NCBI GenBank assembly: GCA_035633115.1
Contig: DASQFN010000058.1
Coordinates: 62,001 to 126,000, forward strand
Direction: 5' to 3'
DNA length: 64,000 nucleotides
Origin: Gemmatimonadaceae bacterium
Lineage (GTDB): Bacteria > Gemmatimonadota > Gemmatimonadetes > Gemmatimonadales > Gemmatimonadaceae
Shown: piece after piece, positions 8,007 through 17,869 of the stretch
Position numbering within the stretch: the stretch's first letter is position 1
Layout of the letters: every line of letters starts with the position of its first letter
The notes under the pieces: generated by a model
Seen by the model: the letters and a program-made list of their open reading frames with translations, nothing else
What the model was told of the DNA's origin: nothing
Databases searched by the model: none
Made by a program: the position numbers and the translations under genes

Positions 8007-10615
8007 CAACCGACGAGAAGCAGGCGACGCTCGATCCAGTGCAACACGATGCCCCACACCACGATTCGAGTCCGGGGGGGTCCGACTCCGCGCGTGTCGA
8101 TCTACCGATTACCGGAATGACCTGCGCCTCGTGCGCGAGCCGGGTGGAGAAATCGCTTGCGGGGTCGCCCGGCGTGCGCAAAGCAGGGGTGAATCTCGCG
8201 ACCGCGCGAGCGACGGTGGAGTACGACCCGGCCGCGACGGGCGTTCGTAATCTTGTCCGCGCAGTTGAAGACGCGGGATACGGTACCGCAGAAACGTTCC
8301 GGGCAGAGTTTGTCGTTGACGATTCCTCGAGACCCTCCGGATCTCCGCTGCCACTCGAGCGCCATCTGAAATCGCTCCCAGGAGTCACCGACGCCGCGTT
8401 CAACCTCGGCACCATGGAAGTCCGGGTCGATTATCGCCCCGGTCGAACGGACACGCAGGCAATCAGAGAGGCAATCGAGGAGCTCGGCTACAACGTCCGG
8501 AGCGCATCCCGCGATGGCTCGCTCGCCGGCGGCGCGAGCGCTGACGAAGCCGAAGACCACGCGCGGCGCGAGGAATACGAGAATCTCCGCAAGAAGTTCT
8601 GGATAGCCGCAATTCTATCGCTGCCTGTACTGATCATCGCAATGTCGCACGGCCGCATAGCCGCCCTCGATTTCCCGGGCGTGAGCTGGCTTCAGCTCCT
8701 GCTGACGACGCCCGTCGTCCTCTATTGCGGTGCACAATTCTACAAAGGCGCATGGGCGGCGTTGCGGCATCGCGCTGCCGACATGAACACGCTGATCGCG
8801 ATCGGAACCGGCGCGGCGTATCTGTATTCCGTCGCGGCGACTGTCGTACCGCGCGCATTCGCGGGCGCGGTGGGCGCAGCACCGATGGGCGGAATGGATG
8901 GCGCACAGGGAATGTCCATCCCACCTGTCTACTTCGAGGCCGCAAGCGTCATCATTGCGCTCATCCTTCTCGGCAGAATGCTCGAGGCGCGGGCGAAGGG
9001 ACGCACTTCGGATGCGATCCGCCAGCTGATGAAGCTTCAGCCGCAAACCGCTCACGTAATCCGCGACGGTACCGAAATGGAGGTTCCGATCGACGCGGTC
9101 ACGCAGGGCGACATCGTTCAGGTCAGGCCCGGCGAAAAAATCCCAGTCGACGGCGTCGTCCGCGACGGCAGCTCCGCGGTGAACGAATCCATGCTCACTG
9201 GCGAGAGCCTCCCTGTGGAGAAGGCCCCCGGTCAGGAGGTATTCGGCGGGACGCTCAATTTGACTGGCGCGTTCCGATTCGAGGCGACGAAGGTCGGCCG
9301 CGACACTGCGCTGCAGCAAATTGTGCGAATGGTGCACGACGCTCAGGGATCGAAAGCCCCCATCGCGCGACTGGCCGACGTCATCAGCGGAATTTTCACG
9401 CCGGTAGTTCTGTGCGTCGCGATAGCGACCTTTGCCGCCTGGTTCGTTCTCGCACCGCCCGAGGTGCGGTTCACCATGGCGCTCGTGAATTTCGTGTCGG
9501 TGCTCATCATCGCGTGCCCCTGCGCCCTCGGTCTCGCTACGCCGACGGCGATAATGGTCGGCACGGGCCGAGGTGCGGAGCACGGGATCCTCATCAAGGG
9601 TGGCGAGAGTCTGGAAACCGCGCACAAGCTGGACACGATTGTTCTCGACAAGACCGGAACGATCACCCGCGGGCAGCCCGTGCTTACTGACTTCGTCCCG
9701 ATCGGCGGGAATACGGAGCAGCAGCTGCTGCGCTTCGCTGCAAGCGCCGAGAAGGGGAGCGAGCATCCGATTGGTGAAGCGATCATGCGCGCGGCGACTG
9801 AGCGCCAGATCGAGGTGACGGACCCGTCCGAGTTTCGTGCGCTGCCAGGGTTTGGGGTCGAGGCCACGGTCGACGAACACGACATTCTGCTCGGGAACAG
9901 CGACCTCATGCGCGAACGCGGTGTCACCATCGGCGACGCAGGCGCGAGAGCTGAGCACCTCGAGGCGGAGGGCAAGACAGCAATGTTCGCGGCGATTGAC
10001 GGGGAGCTCGCCGGAATTCTCGCCGTCGCGGACGAGGTGAAGCCCGAAGCACAAAGTGCGGTGGCCGAGCTGAAGCGAATGGGACTCGACATCGTAATGA
10101 TCACAGGTGATAACCAGCGCACGGCAGACTCGATTGCACGAGAGGTCGGCATAACACGCGTGCTGGCTCAGGTTCTCCCCGCGCAGAAAGCGGAAGAAGT
10201 GGCGCGGCTGCAGGCGGAGAAGCGGAGGGTCGGGATGGTCGGCGACGGCATCAACGACGCGCCGGCACTGGCCAGGGCCGACGTTGGGATCGCGATCGGA
10301 ACAGGCACCGACGTGGCGATCGAGGCCTCCGACATAACGCTATTGCGCGGAGATCTGCGAGGTGTCGTCACGGCCATTGCGCTCTCGCGAGCGACAATCC
10401 GAACCGTGAAGCAGAATCTTTTCTGGGCTTTCATTTACAATGTGATCGGGATTCCGCTTGCGGCTGGAGCGCTTTATCCGCTGACTGGCTGGCTGCTGTC
10501 TCCGATCATCGCCAGCGCGGCTATGTCGATGTCGAGCGTCTCGGTCGTGACGAATAGTCTCCGTCTGCGAGGATTCCGGCCGCCGATGACGGCCGCGGCT
10601 GTGAGAGTCGGCTGA
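8003..10615 (+). CDS. copA: Cu(I)-exporting P1B-type ATPase
   Basis: 870 residues. The first HMA domain carries GMTCASC (residues ~39-45). A second HMA-like domain (about 105-165, '[20 protein letters not shown]') has lost its CxxC. Then come eight predicted membrane segments with [10 protein letters not shown], actuator '[11 protein letters not shown]', phosphorylation motif DKTGTITRG, 'SEHPIG' and [10 protein letters not shown]. It expels Cu(I) from the cytoplasm. Translationally coupled to csoR (4-nt overlap) and to the next gene (overlap of the A in TGATG). The degenerate second HMA is probably structural. Confidence 0.95.
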   Translation: MTTDEKQATLDPVQHDAPHHDSSPGGSDSARVDLPITGMTCASCASRVEKSLAGSPGVRKAGVNLATARATVEYDPAATGVRNLVRAVEDAGYGTAETFRAEFVVDDSSRPSGSPLPLERHLKSLPGVTDAAFNLGTMEVRVDYRPGRTDTQAIREAIEELGYNVRSASRDGSLAGGASADEAEDHARREEYENLRKKFWIAAILSLPVLIIAMSHGRIAALDFPGVSWLQLLLTTPVVLYCGAQFYKGAWAALRHRAADMNTLIAIGTGAAYLYSVAATVVPRAFAGAVGAAPMGGMDGAQGMSIPPVYFEAASVIIALILLGRMLEARAKGRTSDAIRQLMKLQPQTAHVIRDGTEMEVPIDAVTQGDIVQVRPGEKIPVDGVVRDGSSAVNESMLTGESLPVEKAPGQEVFGGTLNLTGAFRFEATKVGRDTALQQIVRMVHDAQGSKAPIARLADVISGIFTPVVLCVAIATFAAWFVLAPPEVRFTMALVNFVSVLIIACPCALGLATPTAIMVGTGRGAEHGILIKGGESLETAHKLDTIVLDKTGTITRGQPVLTDFVPIGGNTEQQLLRFAASAEKGSEHPIGEAIMRAATERQIEVTDPSEFRALPGFGVEATVDEHDILLGNSDLMRERGVTIGDAGARAEHLEAEGKTAMFAAIDGELAGILAVADEVKPEAQSAVAELKRMGLDIVMITGDNQRTADSIAREVGITRVLAQVLPAQKAEEVARLQAEKRRVGMVGDGINDAPALARADVGIAIGTGTDVAIEASDITLLRGDLRGVVTAIALSRATIRTVKQNLFWAFIYNVIGIPLAAGALYPLTGWLLSPIIASAAMSMSSVSVVTNSLRLRGFRPPMTAAAVRVG

Positions 10616-10989
10616 TGGACACTGCGGAGTTGCTCGTAATCATCGGGGCGCTCGCCATGATTGCGATGGTGATCTGGTATTTCTTCGGCGAGCGCGAGAA
10701 GGTGTCCGCCGCGATGACGGACGCGGGTGTGCAGGAGGTGAAGATCACCGTGAAAGGCGGCTACTCTCCTGACGTTATCGTGGTCAAGCGCGGAGTGCCG
10801 GTGAAGCTCGATTTTTTCCGGGACGAAACGGCTTCGTGCAGCGATCAGGTGATCTTCGGGGATTTCGGGATTGCACGCGATCTGCCGCCCTACAAGACGA
10901 CCGCGATCGAGTTCACCCCGGACAAGGCGGGCGAGTTCACGTTCACCTGCGGCATGAACATGCTGCGCGGAAAGCTCGTAGTTACGTAA
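10615..10989 (+). CDS. membrane-anchored cupredoxin-like copper protein
   Basis: 124 residues: one N-terminal membrane anchor (residues ~5-24) and a cupredoxin-like beta domain. Conserved potential copper ligands are in 'ETASCSDQVIF' and 'CGMNMLRG'; the usual cupredoxin His residues are missing, so binding probably uses Cys and Met and suits Cu(I). This family often sits beside copper ATPases. It overlaps the copA stop, so it is the third gene of the copper operon and may accept exported Cu(I) outside the inner membrane. Confidence 0.82.
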   Translation: MDTAELLVIIGALAMIAMVIWYFFGEREKVSAAMTDAGVQEVKITVKGGYSPDVIVVKRGVPVKLDFFRDETASCSDQVIFGDFGIARDLPPYKTTAIEFTPDKAGEFTFTCGMNMLRGKLVVT

Positions 10990-11061
10990 AAGTGTCGTTA
11001 AGAGGTCCGTCGGGATGCACTTCGACCGTCGGGCCGTCTTTGCACTAAGTTTGCGCCCACC

Positions 11062-13401
11062 GTGAGCGACAGCTTCGTTTCTTCACTCCGCGCCAAGATT
11101 GCCGCCGGGCTCGTGACGGCGCTCCTCGTTCTGCTCGTTGGGGGAGCTTCGTATTACGCAGTCGGCCGGTCGACTCGTGCTGCCGGGCTCGTCTCCCGCA
11201 CTGACTCGGTGCTCATAGAAAGAGAAATGCTTCTCTCCGCCCTCAAGGATGGTGAAACAGGGGCGCGAGGGTATGTCCTCACGGGAGACACCGCGTTTCT
11301 CGAGCCCTTCAACACCGCGGCAGCGAAGGTGGCGAAATCGCTGCAGGGACTTCGGGCACTGACCGCCGACAATCCACGCCAGCAGGAACGGCTCGATACC
11401 CTGGAGAGCGTTGGAAGGGAGGCCATGCAGCTGGATTCCCAGATCGTCCGCTTTCGCCGGACCGGTGGCTACGAGACGGCGCGCCTGCTGATTGGGACCG
11501 GACAATCCAAGCAGGTGATGGATCATGCGGCGTCGATACTCGACCAGATGGAGCGCGAAGAACGCTCGCTCCTGCGGAGCCGAACAGAGGCGCAGCGGGA
11601 GAGCAGAATCGTCGCTCTGACGGTTATCGCGGTTGGAAGCGCGATCGCGTTCCTTCTGTCGCTGCTCATCAACCGTGGGATACGGCGGGATGTCATCGCA
11701 CAGGAAGGCCAGAAGGCGCTCATCGAGAAGCAGGCACGCCAGCTGAAGAAGCAGGCAGCTGAGCTCGAGCGGCAGCTGAAGGAATCGCGGACGCTCGCCA
11801 GCCAGCTCTCCATGACCAACGACAACCTCCAGGCGGCGAGCTTCGCCACAAGCGAAGCTCGAGCCCGAGCGGAGGAAGCGCTTCGTCACGCCAGCGAGGC
11901 GGAGAGGGAACAGGCGCGCCTCGCCAAGCAGAACGCGGCACTCCTCGAGTCTACCGACCAGGGATTCTACGGGATGGACAAGCGCGGCAATTGCACGTTC
12001 ATCAACCCCGCGGGCGCGAGATTGCTTGGCTACGAGCCGGCGGAGCTGATCGGCAGGCAGATGCACGAGGCCGTCCATTACAAGCACGCCGACGGCTCAC
12101 CATATCCACTGGCCGAGTGCCAGATATACAATGCGCTCAAGACCGGCTCTCAGGCGCGCGTAGCGGATGAAGTCATGTGGGCGAAGGACGGGCGGCCGAT
12201 CCCAGTCGAGTATTCCACATCCCCGCTGATGGAAGCGGGCGACCTTCGCGGCTCGGTAGTCGCCTTCACCGATATCTCCGAGCGAATCGAAGCCGAGCGG
12301 GCGCTCCGCGAGAATGAGCAGCGCAAGGACGCGGTGCTGAGATCCACTCTCGACTCGATCATCGCGATGGATGCCGAGGATCGCATCACGGAGTTCAACC
12401 GTGCGGCCGAAGAGGCATTCGGCTACAAGCGGGAGGAGGTCATTGGCAAGCGCCTCGAGGAAATCATTATCCCTTCGCGCTATCGCGAAGCTCACCGGAA
12501 GGGCCTGAAGCGCTATCTGGAGACGGGAGAGGCCCGGGTGATCGGCAAACGCCTCGAGCTGCCCGCTCTGCGCCGCGACGGAACCGAGTTTCTTGCCGAG
12601 CTGTCGATCACTGTCGCGCACATCGAGGGCGTCCCGACTTTCACCGGCGTAGTGCGCGACATCACCGAGCTCAAGAAGGCGGAGCTGGAAAGGGAGCAGC
12701 TGATCAAGGCGCTGGCAAAGAGCAACGAGGAGCTCGACCAGTTCGCCTATGTCGCATCGCACGATCTGAAGGCGCCGCTCCGCGGCATCGCCAACCTGTC
12801 ACAGTGGATGGAAGAGGATCTCGGCGGATCCTTGGCGGGCGAAGGGAAGGCTCACATGGAGCTCCTTCGCGGAAGAGTCAACCGGATGGAGGCGCTGATC
12901 GATGGCATCCTGCAGTACTCGCGCGCGGGGAGGATGCGCGTCAAACCCGAGACGGTCGATATCAATGCGCTGGTGCACGATGTGATCGAGCTGATCGCGC
13001 CGCCGGAGCGCGTAAGGATCAACGTGCTGGACGGAATGCCGACCATCGAGACCGAGCGCGTCCCGCTCCAGCAGGTTTTCATCAACCTCATCGGCAACGC
13101 GATCAAGCATGCGGGCGCCGACACGCCGACCATCGACGTGACCTGGGCGGACAAGGGCGCGTTCCTGCAGTTCTCGGTTCAGGACAATGGCCGCGGGATC
13201 GCCCCTCAGTATCACGACCGCATATTCGCGATATTCCAGACCCTTGAAGCACGTGACAAGATCGAGGGGACAGGGATCGGGTTGTCGGTCGTCAAGAAGA
13301 TCGTGGAAGCCCAGAAGGGACGCGTGTGGGTAGAATCCGATGTGGGGAAAGGCGCGACCTTCCGGTTCCTGTGGCCAAAAGAGCCGAAGATCGGAGAATG
13401 A
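11062..13401 (+). CDS. CHASE3-PAS-PAS sensor histidine kinase (phytochrome-type HisKA)
   Basis: 779 residues from GTG 11062. A membrane segment (11-32), CHASE3-type extracytoplasmic domain ('LKDGETGARGYVLTGD'), second membrane segment (~177-196), a long coiled coil (~205-290), two PAS domains (~293-400 and ~410-535), HisKA with 'FAYVASHDLKAPLRGIAN' and HATPase with [10 protein letters not shown] and 'GTGIGLSVVKK'. The H-box type pairs in other bacteria with single-domain receivers like the next gene (5-nt gap). The signal is unknown. Confidence 0.92.
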   Translation: MSDSFVSSLRAKIAAGLVTALLVLLVGGASYYAVGRSTRAAGLVSRTDSVLIEREMLLSALKDGETGARGYVLTGDTAFLEPFNTAAAKVAKSLQGLRALTADNPRQQERLDTLESVGREAMQLDSQIVRFRRTGGYETARLLIGTGQSKQVMDHAASILDQMEREERSLLRSRTEAQRESRIVALTVIAVGSAIAFLLSLLINRGIRRDVIAQEGQKALIEKQARQLKKQAAELERQLKESRTLASQLSMTNDNLQAASFATSEARARAEEALRHASEAEREQARLAKQNAALLESTDQGFYGMDKRGNCTFINPAGARLLGYEPAELIGRQMHEAVHYKHADGSPYPLAECQIYNALKTGSQARVADEVMWAKDGRPIPVEYSTSPLMEAGDLRGSVVAFTDISERIEAERALRENEQRKDAVLRSTLDSIIAMDAEDRITEFNRAAEEAFGYKREEVIGKRLEEIIIPSRYREAHRKGLKRYLETGEARVIGKRLELPALRRDGTEFLAELSITVAHIEGVPTFTGVVRDITELKKAELEREQLIKALAKSNEELDQFAYVASHDLKAPLRGIANLSQWMEEDLGGSLAGEGKAHMELLRGRVNRMEALIDGILQYSRAGRMRVKPETVDINALVHDVIELIAPPERVRINVLDGMPTIETERVPLQQVFINLIGNAIKHAGADTPTIDVTWADKGAFLQFSVQDNGRGIAPQYHDRIFAIFQTLEARDKIEGTGIGLSVVKKIVEAQKGRVWVESDVGKGATFRFLWPKEPKIGE

Positions 13402-13406
13402 CATAG

Positions 13407-13823
13407 ATGCCGGAGCGATCATTGAACATTCTGCTCGTTGAAGATGATGAAGTCGATGTGATGAACGTCGAGCGCGCTTTCGAGCGCAACAAGCTGCAGA
13501 ATTCGCTGTTCGTCGCGGGAAACGGCCTCGAGGCGCTCGAGCTGCTCCGAGGCCAGAAAATCCCGAAGGAGCGGCGGCTGGTTCTGCTCGACCTCAACAT
13601 GCCGAAGATGAACGGCATCGAGTTTCTGGAAGCCCTGCGTGCGGATCCTGAGCTGGCCAGCACGCCCGTCGTCGTTCTCACCACGTCGAACGATGAGCAG
13701 GACAAGTCGGACGCCTACCATCTAAACGTCGCCGGCTACATGCTGAAGCCGGTGACCTTCAGCAGCTTCTGCGAGCGGATGGCGACGTTCGACAAGTACT
13801 GGACGCTGGTGGAGATGCCGTAG
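13407..13823 (+). CDS. single-domain response regulator (Rcp1-like)
   Basis: 138 residues, a receiver domain only. Acidic pocket 'VEDDEVD', phosphoacceptor Asp in 'VLLDLNMPKMNG', switch 'VVLTTSNDEQDK' with an extended helix 4, and conserved Lys in 'GYMLKPVTF'. This loop structure is characteristic of the Rcp1 class paired with phytochrome-type kinases. It lies between two kinases and probably shuttles phosphate between them or acts as a phosphate sink. Confidence 0.92.
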   Translation: MPERSLNILLVEDDEVDVMNVERAFERNKLQNSLFVAGNGLEALELLRGQKIPKERRLVLLDLNMPKMNGIEFLEALRADPELASTPVVVLTTSNDEQDKSDAYHLNVAGYMLKPVTFSSFCERMATFDKYWTLVEMP

Positions 13824-13830
13824 GGCAGAA

Positions 13831-15468
13831 ATGGAAGAGCGGCTCAGGGTTCTCGTAGTTGACGATGACGACGTAGACCGCATGGCGGTACGCCGCTCGC
13901 TAAAGGCCTCCGGAATCGACGCCGAGATCACGGAAGCCGAAGACGCGGCGACGGCGCTCGAGCGGATCCGCTCGGCGAGCTACGACTGCGCGCTTTTCGA
14001 TTTCCGGATGCCCGGATCGGATGGATTGGAGCTGCTCCGTCAGATTCGGGCCGACGGCGTTGGAACTCCCGTCATCATGCTCACAGGGTTTGGTGACGAG
14101 CAGACAGCCGTGGACCTAATGAAGGCCGGTGCCGCCGATTACCTCCCCAAGAATTCGCTGACACCCGAGCGGCTGGGGCAAAGCGTTCGGTCGGTAGTGC
14201 GCGTGCGCGAAGCCGAAGTCGAAGCGGGAAGGGCAGAAAACCAGCTGCGGACATATGCAACGCAGTTGAGATCGCTCGCCGAGGCTGCGATTGCGATCAA
14301 CTCGACGCTTGCCGCCGACGCCATGCTCCAGGTCGCGACCGAGAGTGCGCGTCGCATTCTGAATACCCGGCGCGCGGAAACAAGGCTGACCGAGGAGACT
14401 CTGACGTCGGGTGCGATGCGCGGTATATCTCCGGAGCAGGCGGCCGCCATCTGGCACGCTTCGGAACCGGAAGAGAAGATCACCTCGTGGACGGATGTCA
14501 CCCGCGAGATGCGAACGGTGGACCTGGAAGCGCTGTCGGATTCAGTGCTGGACGATGGCGCACTCCTGCGAAACGACCCCGATGAGAGCTATCTGTCGGC
14601 GCCGCTGGTAGGCCGAAACGGCCGCACGCTCGGTGTGATTCAGCTGTGGGGAAAGAAAGACGGAAAGTTCAGTGAAGGCGACGAGGCGATTCTGACGCAG
14701 CTGGCACAGATGTGCTCGGTTGCACTGGAGAATGCCAGGCTGTACAAGGCAGCGCAGGACGCCACGCGGGCGAGAGACGATCTCGTTGCGATCGTGTCTC
14801 ACGATCTCAGAAATCCCATTCACACGATCAACATGGCTGCTTCGTTTCTGCTGGATGTGGCTCCAGCCGACGACCGGCGTGTGACATCTCGCCGTCAGCT
14901 GGAAGTGATACGCCGGTCCGCGAATCGGGCAAATCGCCTGATAAGCGACCTGCTGGATGTTGCGCGGATTCAGGCGGGTGGGCTTGCCGTCGAGCCTGTT
15001 CCCGTCGACGCCGCGTCGCTCGTGCAGGAAGCGATGGAAGCCGCCGCTCCTCTGGCAACCGGCAAGAAGCTCACGATCGAGAGGGAGGTGCCGGAGAATC
15101 TGCCGGCCGTCTGCTCCGATCGCGATCGCGTGCTGCAGGTGTTCGGCAATCTCATCGGCAATGCGATCAAGTTCACTCCGGAGGGTGGACGGATAACGAT
15201 ACGCGCGGAAAGCGAAACGCTGGCCGTCAGGTTTTCCGTCCGCGACACCGGGCCGGGAATTCCGCCTGAGCACGCCGCGCATGTCTTCGACAGGTACTGG
15301 CAGGCGAAATCGACGGCGAAGCTTGGAACCGGACTCGGCTTATCGATTGCAAAAGGGATTGTCGAAGCGCACAGCGGCCGCATCTGGGTGGAGAGCGAGC
15401 CCGGGCAGGGTGCCTCGTTCTTCTTTACGCTGCCGGCCGCGCCGTCAACTGGCGCGGATTTGGCATAG
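13831..15468 (+). CDS. receiver-GAF-histidine kinase hybrid
   Basis: 545 residues: receiver domain with 'VVDDDDVD', phosphoacceptor in '[12 protein letters not shown]' and Lys in 'ADYLPKNSL' (~120 residues); short coiled coil; GAF domain (~150-300, '[20 protein letters not shown]'); HisKA with '[11 protein letters not shown]'; HATPase with NLIGNAIKF, '[11 protein letters not shown]' and '[11 protein letters not shown]'. No membrane segment, so cytoplasmic. Its receiver may be the target of the upstream kinase, making the three genes one phosphorelay. The output is unknown because no DNA-binding regulator is adjacent. Confidence 0.92.
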   Translation: MEERLRVLVVDDDDVDRMAVRRSLKASGIDAEITEAEDAATALERIRSASYDCALFDFRMPGSDGLELLRQIRADGVGTPVIMLTGFGDEQTAVDLMKAGAADYLPKNSLTPERLGQSVRSVVRVREAEVEAGRAENQLRTYATQLRSLAEAAIAINSTLAADAMLQVATESARRILNTRRAETRLTEETLTSGAMRGISPEQAAAIWHASEPEEKITSWTDVTREMRTVDLEALSDSVLDDGALLRNDPDESYLSAPLVGRNGRTLGVIQLWGKKDGKFSEGDEAILTQLAQMCSVALENARLYKAAQDATRARDDLVAIVSHDLRNPIHTINMAASFLLDVAPADDRRVTSRRQLEVIRRSANRANRLISDLLDVARIQAGGLAVEPVPVDAASLVQEAMEAAAPLATGKKLTIEREVPENLPAVCSDRDRVLQVFGNLIGNAIKFTPEGGRITIRAESETLAVRFSVRDTGPGIPPEHAAHVFDRYWQAKSTAKLGTGLGLSIAKGIVEAHSGRIWVESEPGQGASFFFTLPAAPSTGADLA

Positions 15469-15548
15469 ACCGGCGGAACCCGTCGGGTACCGGGCGGGTC
15501 TTACAGGCAGCGTGTCATCACCGGCGCGCTCTCTTACGGAGATAATTG

Positions 15549-15998
15549 ATGAAGCGTTTGTCCTCTCTGGCGGCGATCGCCGCAATTGCACTGACGGGAA
15601 TCGCGCCGGTTGCCGGTGCGCAGGCCTCATGGCCAATCATTTACAGCCAGAACGGCGTGAAGGTGGCCCTCGATACCGCCGGCGCAAAGCGGAACTCGGA
15701 CGGATCGTATATCACACGCACCCGCTGGGATTATTCGTCACCGCGCAGGCTCGAGAGCAAGCGGCCCTACACGCAGATGACGGAGGTGGCACTCGTCAGG
15801 TGTACGCCTGTGCGGATCAAGCGGCTGACCGAGTCGTTTTATGCCGAGAACGGCGCAGTGGTGAAGGAAGGGTCGATGCCTGATCCCAGCCATGTTCAGT
15901 ACATGTCGTGGGACCGTCCAAAGCTGCGATCGGACGGGGCGCGCGCATTCGCCAACGTCTGCTCGACGCTCGCCAAACGCACGCGAGCCCGACGGTAG
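15549..15998 (+). CDS. secreted protein resembling surface-adhesin E family
   Basis: 149 residues with a signal peptide ending near 'GAQA' (residue ~26). The pattern of aromatic residues ('WPIIYSQNGVKVALDTAG', 'RTRWDYSSP') and paired late Cys is like the surface-adhesin protein E family, usually periplasmic or surface beta-rich domains. Assignment is moderate. ATG 15549 is preferred over TTG 15546, with ACGGAG 8 nt upstream. It follows the phosphorelay by 80 bp and could be a target, but nothing in the sequence shows this. Confidence 0.65.
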   Translation: MKRLSSLAAIAAIALTGIAPVAGAQASWPIIYSQNGVKVALDTAGAKRNSDGSYITRTRWDYSSPRRLESKRPYTQMTEVALVRCTPVRIKRLTESFYAENGAVVKEGSMPDPSHVQYMSWDRPKLRSDGARAFANVCSTLAKRTRARR

Positions 15999-16066
15999 AG
16001 TCGAAAGTGACCGGATGGCCGCCTCTCGAGGTGGCCGTTACCGCCGCGGGACAGTACAATCCGCGA

Positions 16067-16669
16067 ATGCACGTGCCGGAGCTCCATCCGAATGTCCCCG
16101 CGCGCGGGAACGCCTTTTCGCGGTCGCTCGGACGGACCGCTCTCTTGGCTTCAGGGTGGCGGTTCGAGGGAACGTTGCCGCCTCTGCCGAAATTCGTAGT
16201 GATCGTGGCGCCGCATACCTCGAACTGGGACTTCTTCGTGGGGGTCGGCGCCCTCTTCTCGCTCGGAATCAGAATCTCCTTCCTCGGTAAGGATTCAATT
16301 TTCCGGGGACCGGTCGGGCCGATGATGCGCTGGCTCGGGGGAATCGCGGTAGACCGTTCTGTCAGCCGCGACAGAGTCGCCGAGATGATCGACGTATTCC
16401 GGAGCCGCGACCAGCTGGTTGTGGGGATCACGCCGGAGGGGACGCGAAAAAAAGTGGCGGATTGGAGGACCGGATTCTACCACGTCGCGAAAGGTGCGGA
16501 CGTTCCGATAGTCCCAGTTGCGTTCGACTATTCGCGAAAGACGATTGTCTTTTTTCCTCCCTTCAAGCCGACAGCAGACGCCAAAGCCGACATCGAGTTC
16601 CTGAAGGGTCTCTTCCGGCCGGAAATGGCGCAGCGTCCCGAGAAGTTCTGGGTCACCGCCGAAGGGTGA
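16067..16669 (+). CDS. 1-acylglycerol-3-phosphate acyltransferase family protein (PlsC-like)
   Basis: About 200 residues. The acyltransferase signature is 'PHTSNWD' (H-x4-D), with motif III 'GITPEGTRKK' and a later conserved 'GADVPIVPVAFDY'. There is no long N-terminal anchor. It may acylate lysophosphatidic acid or another lysolipid at the membrane. The reading frame runs further upstream to 15908, but ATG 16067 avoids overlap with the previous gene and fits the family N-terminus. Confidence 0.82.
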   Translation: MHVPELHPNVPARGNAFSRSLGRTALLASGWRFEGTLPPLPKFVVIVAPHTSNWDFFVGVGALFSLGIRISFLGKDSIFRGPVGPMMRWLGGIAVDRSVSRDRVAEMIDVFRSRDQLVVGITPEGTRKKVADWRTGFYHVAKGADVPIVPVAFDYSRKTIVFFPPFKPTADAKADIEFLKGLFRPEMAQRPEKFWVTAEG

Positions 16670-16712
16670 CGCGCCCGCGGCCGACTCGTCAACACTTGCC
16701 CGCAATAATCAG

Positions 16713-17732
16713 ATGCAAATCAGAATCTTATCCGTCGTCTTCGCCTTCTCGCTCGCGCTTGCACCAGCTGTCAGTGCGCAGGGCATAAGCCCGCAGTGTC
16801 CGCCCGGCTCCTTCCTGCCGAACGGCGAGCCCGACAACACGAAAATCGCGCAGGACGCCTGTCAGAAGGCGATAGACCTGTTTCAGTATATGGCGCCTCA
16901 GCTGGGGGCTCTGCTCGCCGGCGGCAACGCGACTCAGGGACTGACCGGAACGCTGGGCGGCCTCGGCCATTTCGTGATCGGTTTGAGAGGGAACGCAATC
17001 CGCGGGTCTCTCCCGGAAGTTGACAAGTTCGTGCCGGCGACGGAGGGCGCACAGCAGATCACGTATACGGTGACCGAGCCATTCATGGGTCTGCCCACCG
17101 GCGACGCGGCTATCGGGATTTTCGGTGGTCTTCCGCTCGGACTTACCAGGATCGGCGGGCTGGATCTCCTGCTGAGCGCGTCGTATCTGCCGAACTACAA
17201 CAACGCGAGCGTCGATGTCGCCGTGCCCGCGGGGTCATGGAAGTTCGGCTACGGAGCAAAGCTCGGGATACTTCAGGAGAGCCTGCTCGTTCCCGGCGTT
17301 TCCGTGAGCTTTCTCACGCGCGAGCTCCCGCTCGTCAGGATCACCGGTCGCGCGGGGGAAGACCGCCTGGTTCTGGACAGTATTCGAGTCAAGACGAATT
17401 CATGGCGCGCCGTCGCGGGCAAGGGCTTTCTCTTCTTCGGGGGTGCGGTCGGAGTTGGACAGGACACATATGACAGCAACGCGAGCATCAGTGTGTTCGT
17501 CGCGCCACGTCCGGCGAGCGAGGGAGGAAGCGGCGGGCCGATAGCGCTCCAGCAGAAGCTCACGCGGACGAATTATTTCGCGAGTCTCTGGATCAACGCG
17601 CAGATCCTGCGGATCGTAGGGGAATTCGGGCAGGCGAGTGGCGGAGAAATTCTCACCTACAACCAGTTCACGGGTTCGCAGCCGGATGAGGCGAGGCCAT
17701 ACTTCTCCGTGGGAGTCAGCCTAGGGTGGTAG
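16713..17732 (+). CDS. predicted outer-membrane beta-barrel protein
   Basis: 339 residues. Signal peptide (MQIRILSVVFAFSLALAPAV...SAQG). The mature part begins with a Cys-containing helix, then alternating amphipathic strands ('KFGYGAKLGILQESLLVPGV', 'YFASLWINAQILRIVGEFGQ'), ending 'YFSVGVSLGW'. The final aromatic residue is the BAM-dependent C-terminal signature of outer-membrane barrels. No specific family recognised. It lies close behind the acyltransferase (43 bp). Confidence 0.7.
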   Translation: MQIRILSVVFAFSLALAPAVSAQGISPQCPPGSFLPNGEPDNTKIAQDACQKAIDLFQYMAPQLGALLAGGNATQGLTGTLGGLGHFVIGLRGNAIRGSLPEVDKFVPATEGAQQITYTVTEPFMGLPTGDAAIGIFGGLPLGLTRIGGLDLLLSASYLPNYNNASVDVAVPAGSWKFGYGAKLGILQESLLVPGVSVSFLTRELPLVRITGRAGEDRLVLDSIRVKTNSWRAVAGKGFLFFGGAVGVGQDTYDSNASISVFVAPRPASEGGSGGPIALQQKLTRTNYFASLWINAQILRIVGEFGQASGGEILTYNQFTGSQPDEARPYFSVGVSLGW

Positions 17733-17838
17733 ATGCCTTAAAGAATTCTCGGTGCCTCTGCGCCAATCTGCTTGACTCAACGATCGAGAGAACGCCCTCG
17801 GGACTTACTTGGACTGACGGACCCTCTTAGAAATTGCC

Positions 17839-17865
17839 GTTGTAGTTGTAGTTGTAGTTGTAGTT
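17839..17865. repeat. 6-bp microsatellite GTTGTA, 4.5 copies
   Basis: Four perfect GTTGTA units plus GTT, ending 4 bp before the stop codon of the minus-strand lipase. It is outside coding sequence. It may be slippage-prone, but no gene is likely switched by it. Confidence 0.95.
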
Positions 17866-17869
17866 TTCG

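Noticed and set aside
8615-10054. Long minus-strand open frame (479 codons) inside copA
   Set aside because: Antisense to a textbook CopA with all P-type ATPase motifs; composition is Arg/His-rich and no domain is recognisable.
11083-12087. Minus-strand open frame of 334 codons inside the histidine kinase
   Set aside because: Shadow of GC-rich coding sequence; the plus-strand CHASE3/PAS kinase is clear.
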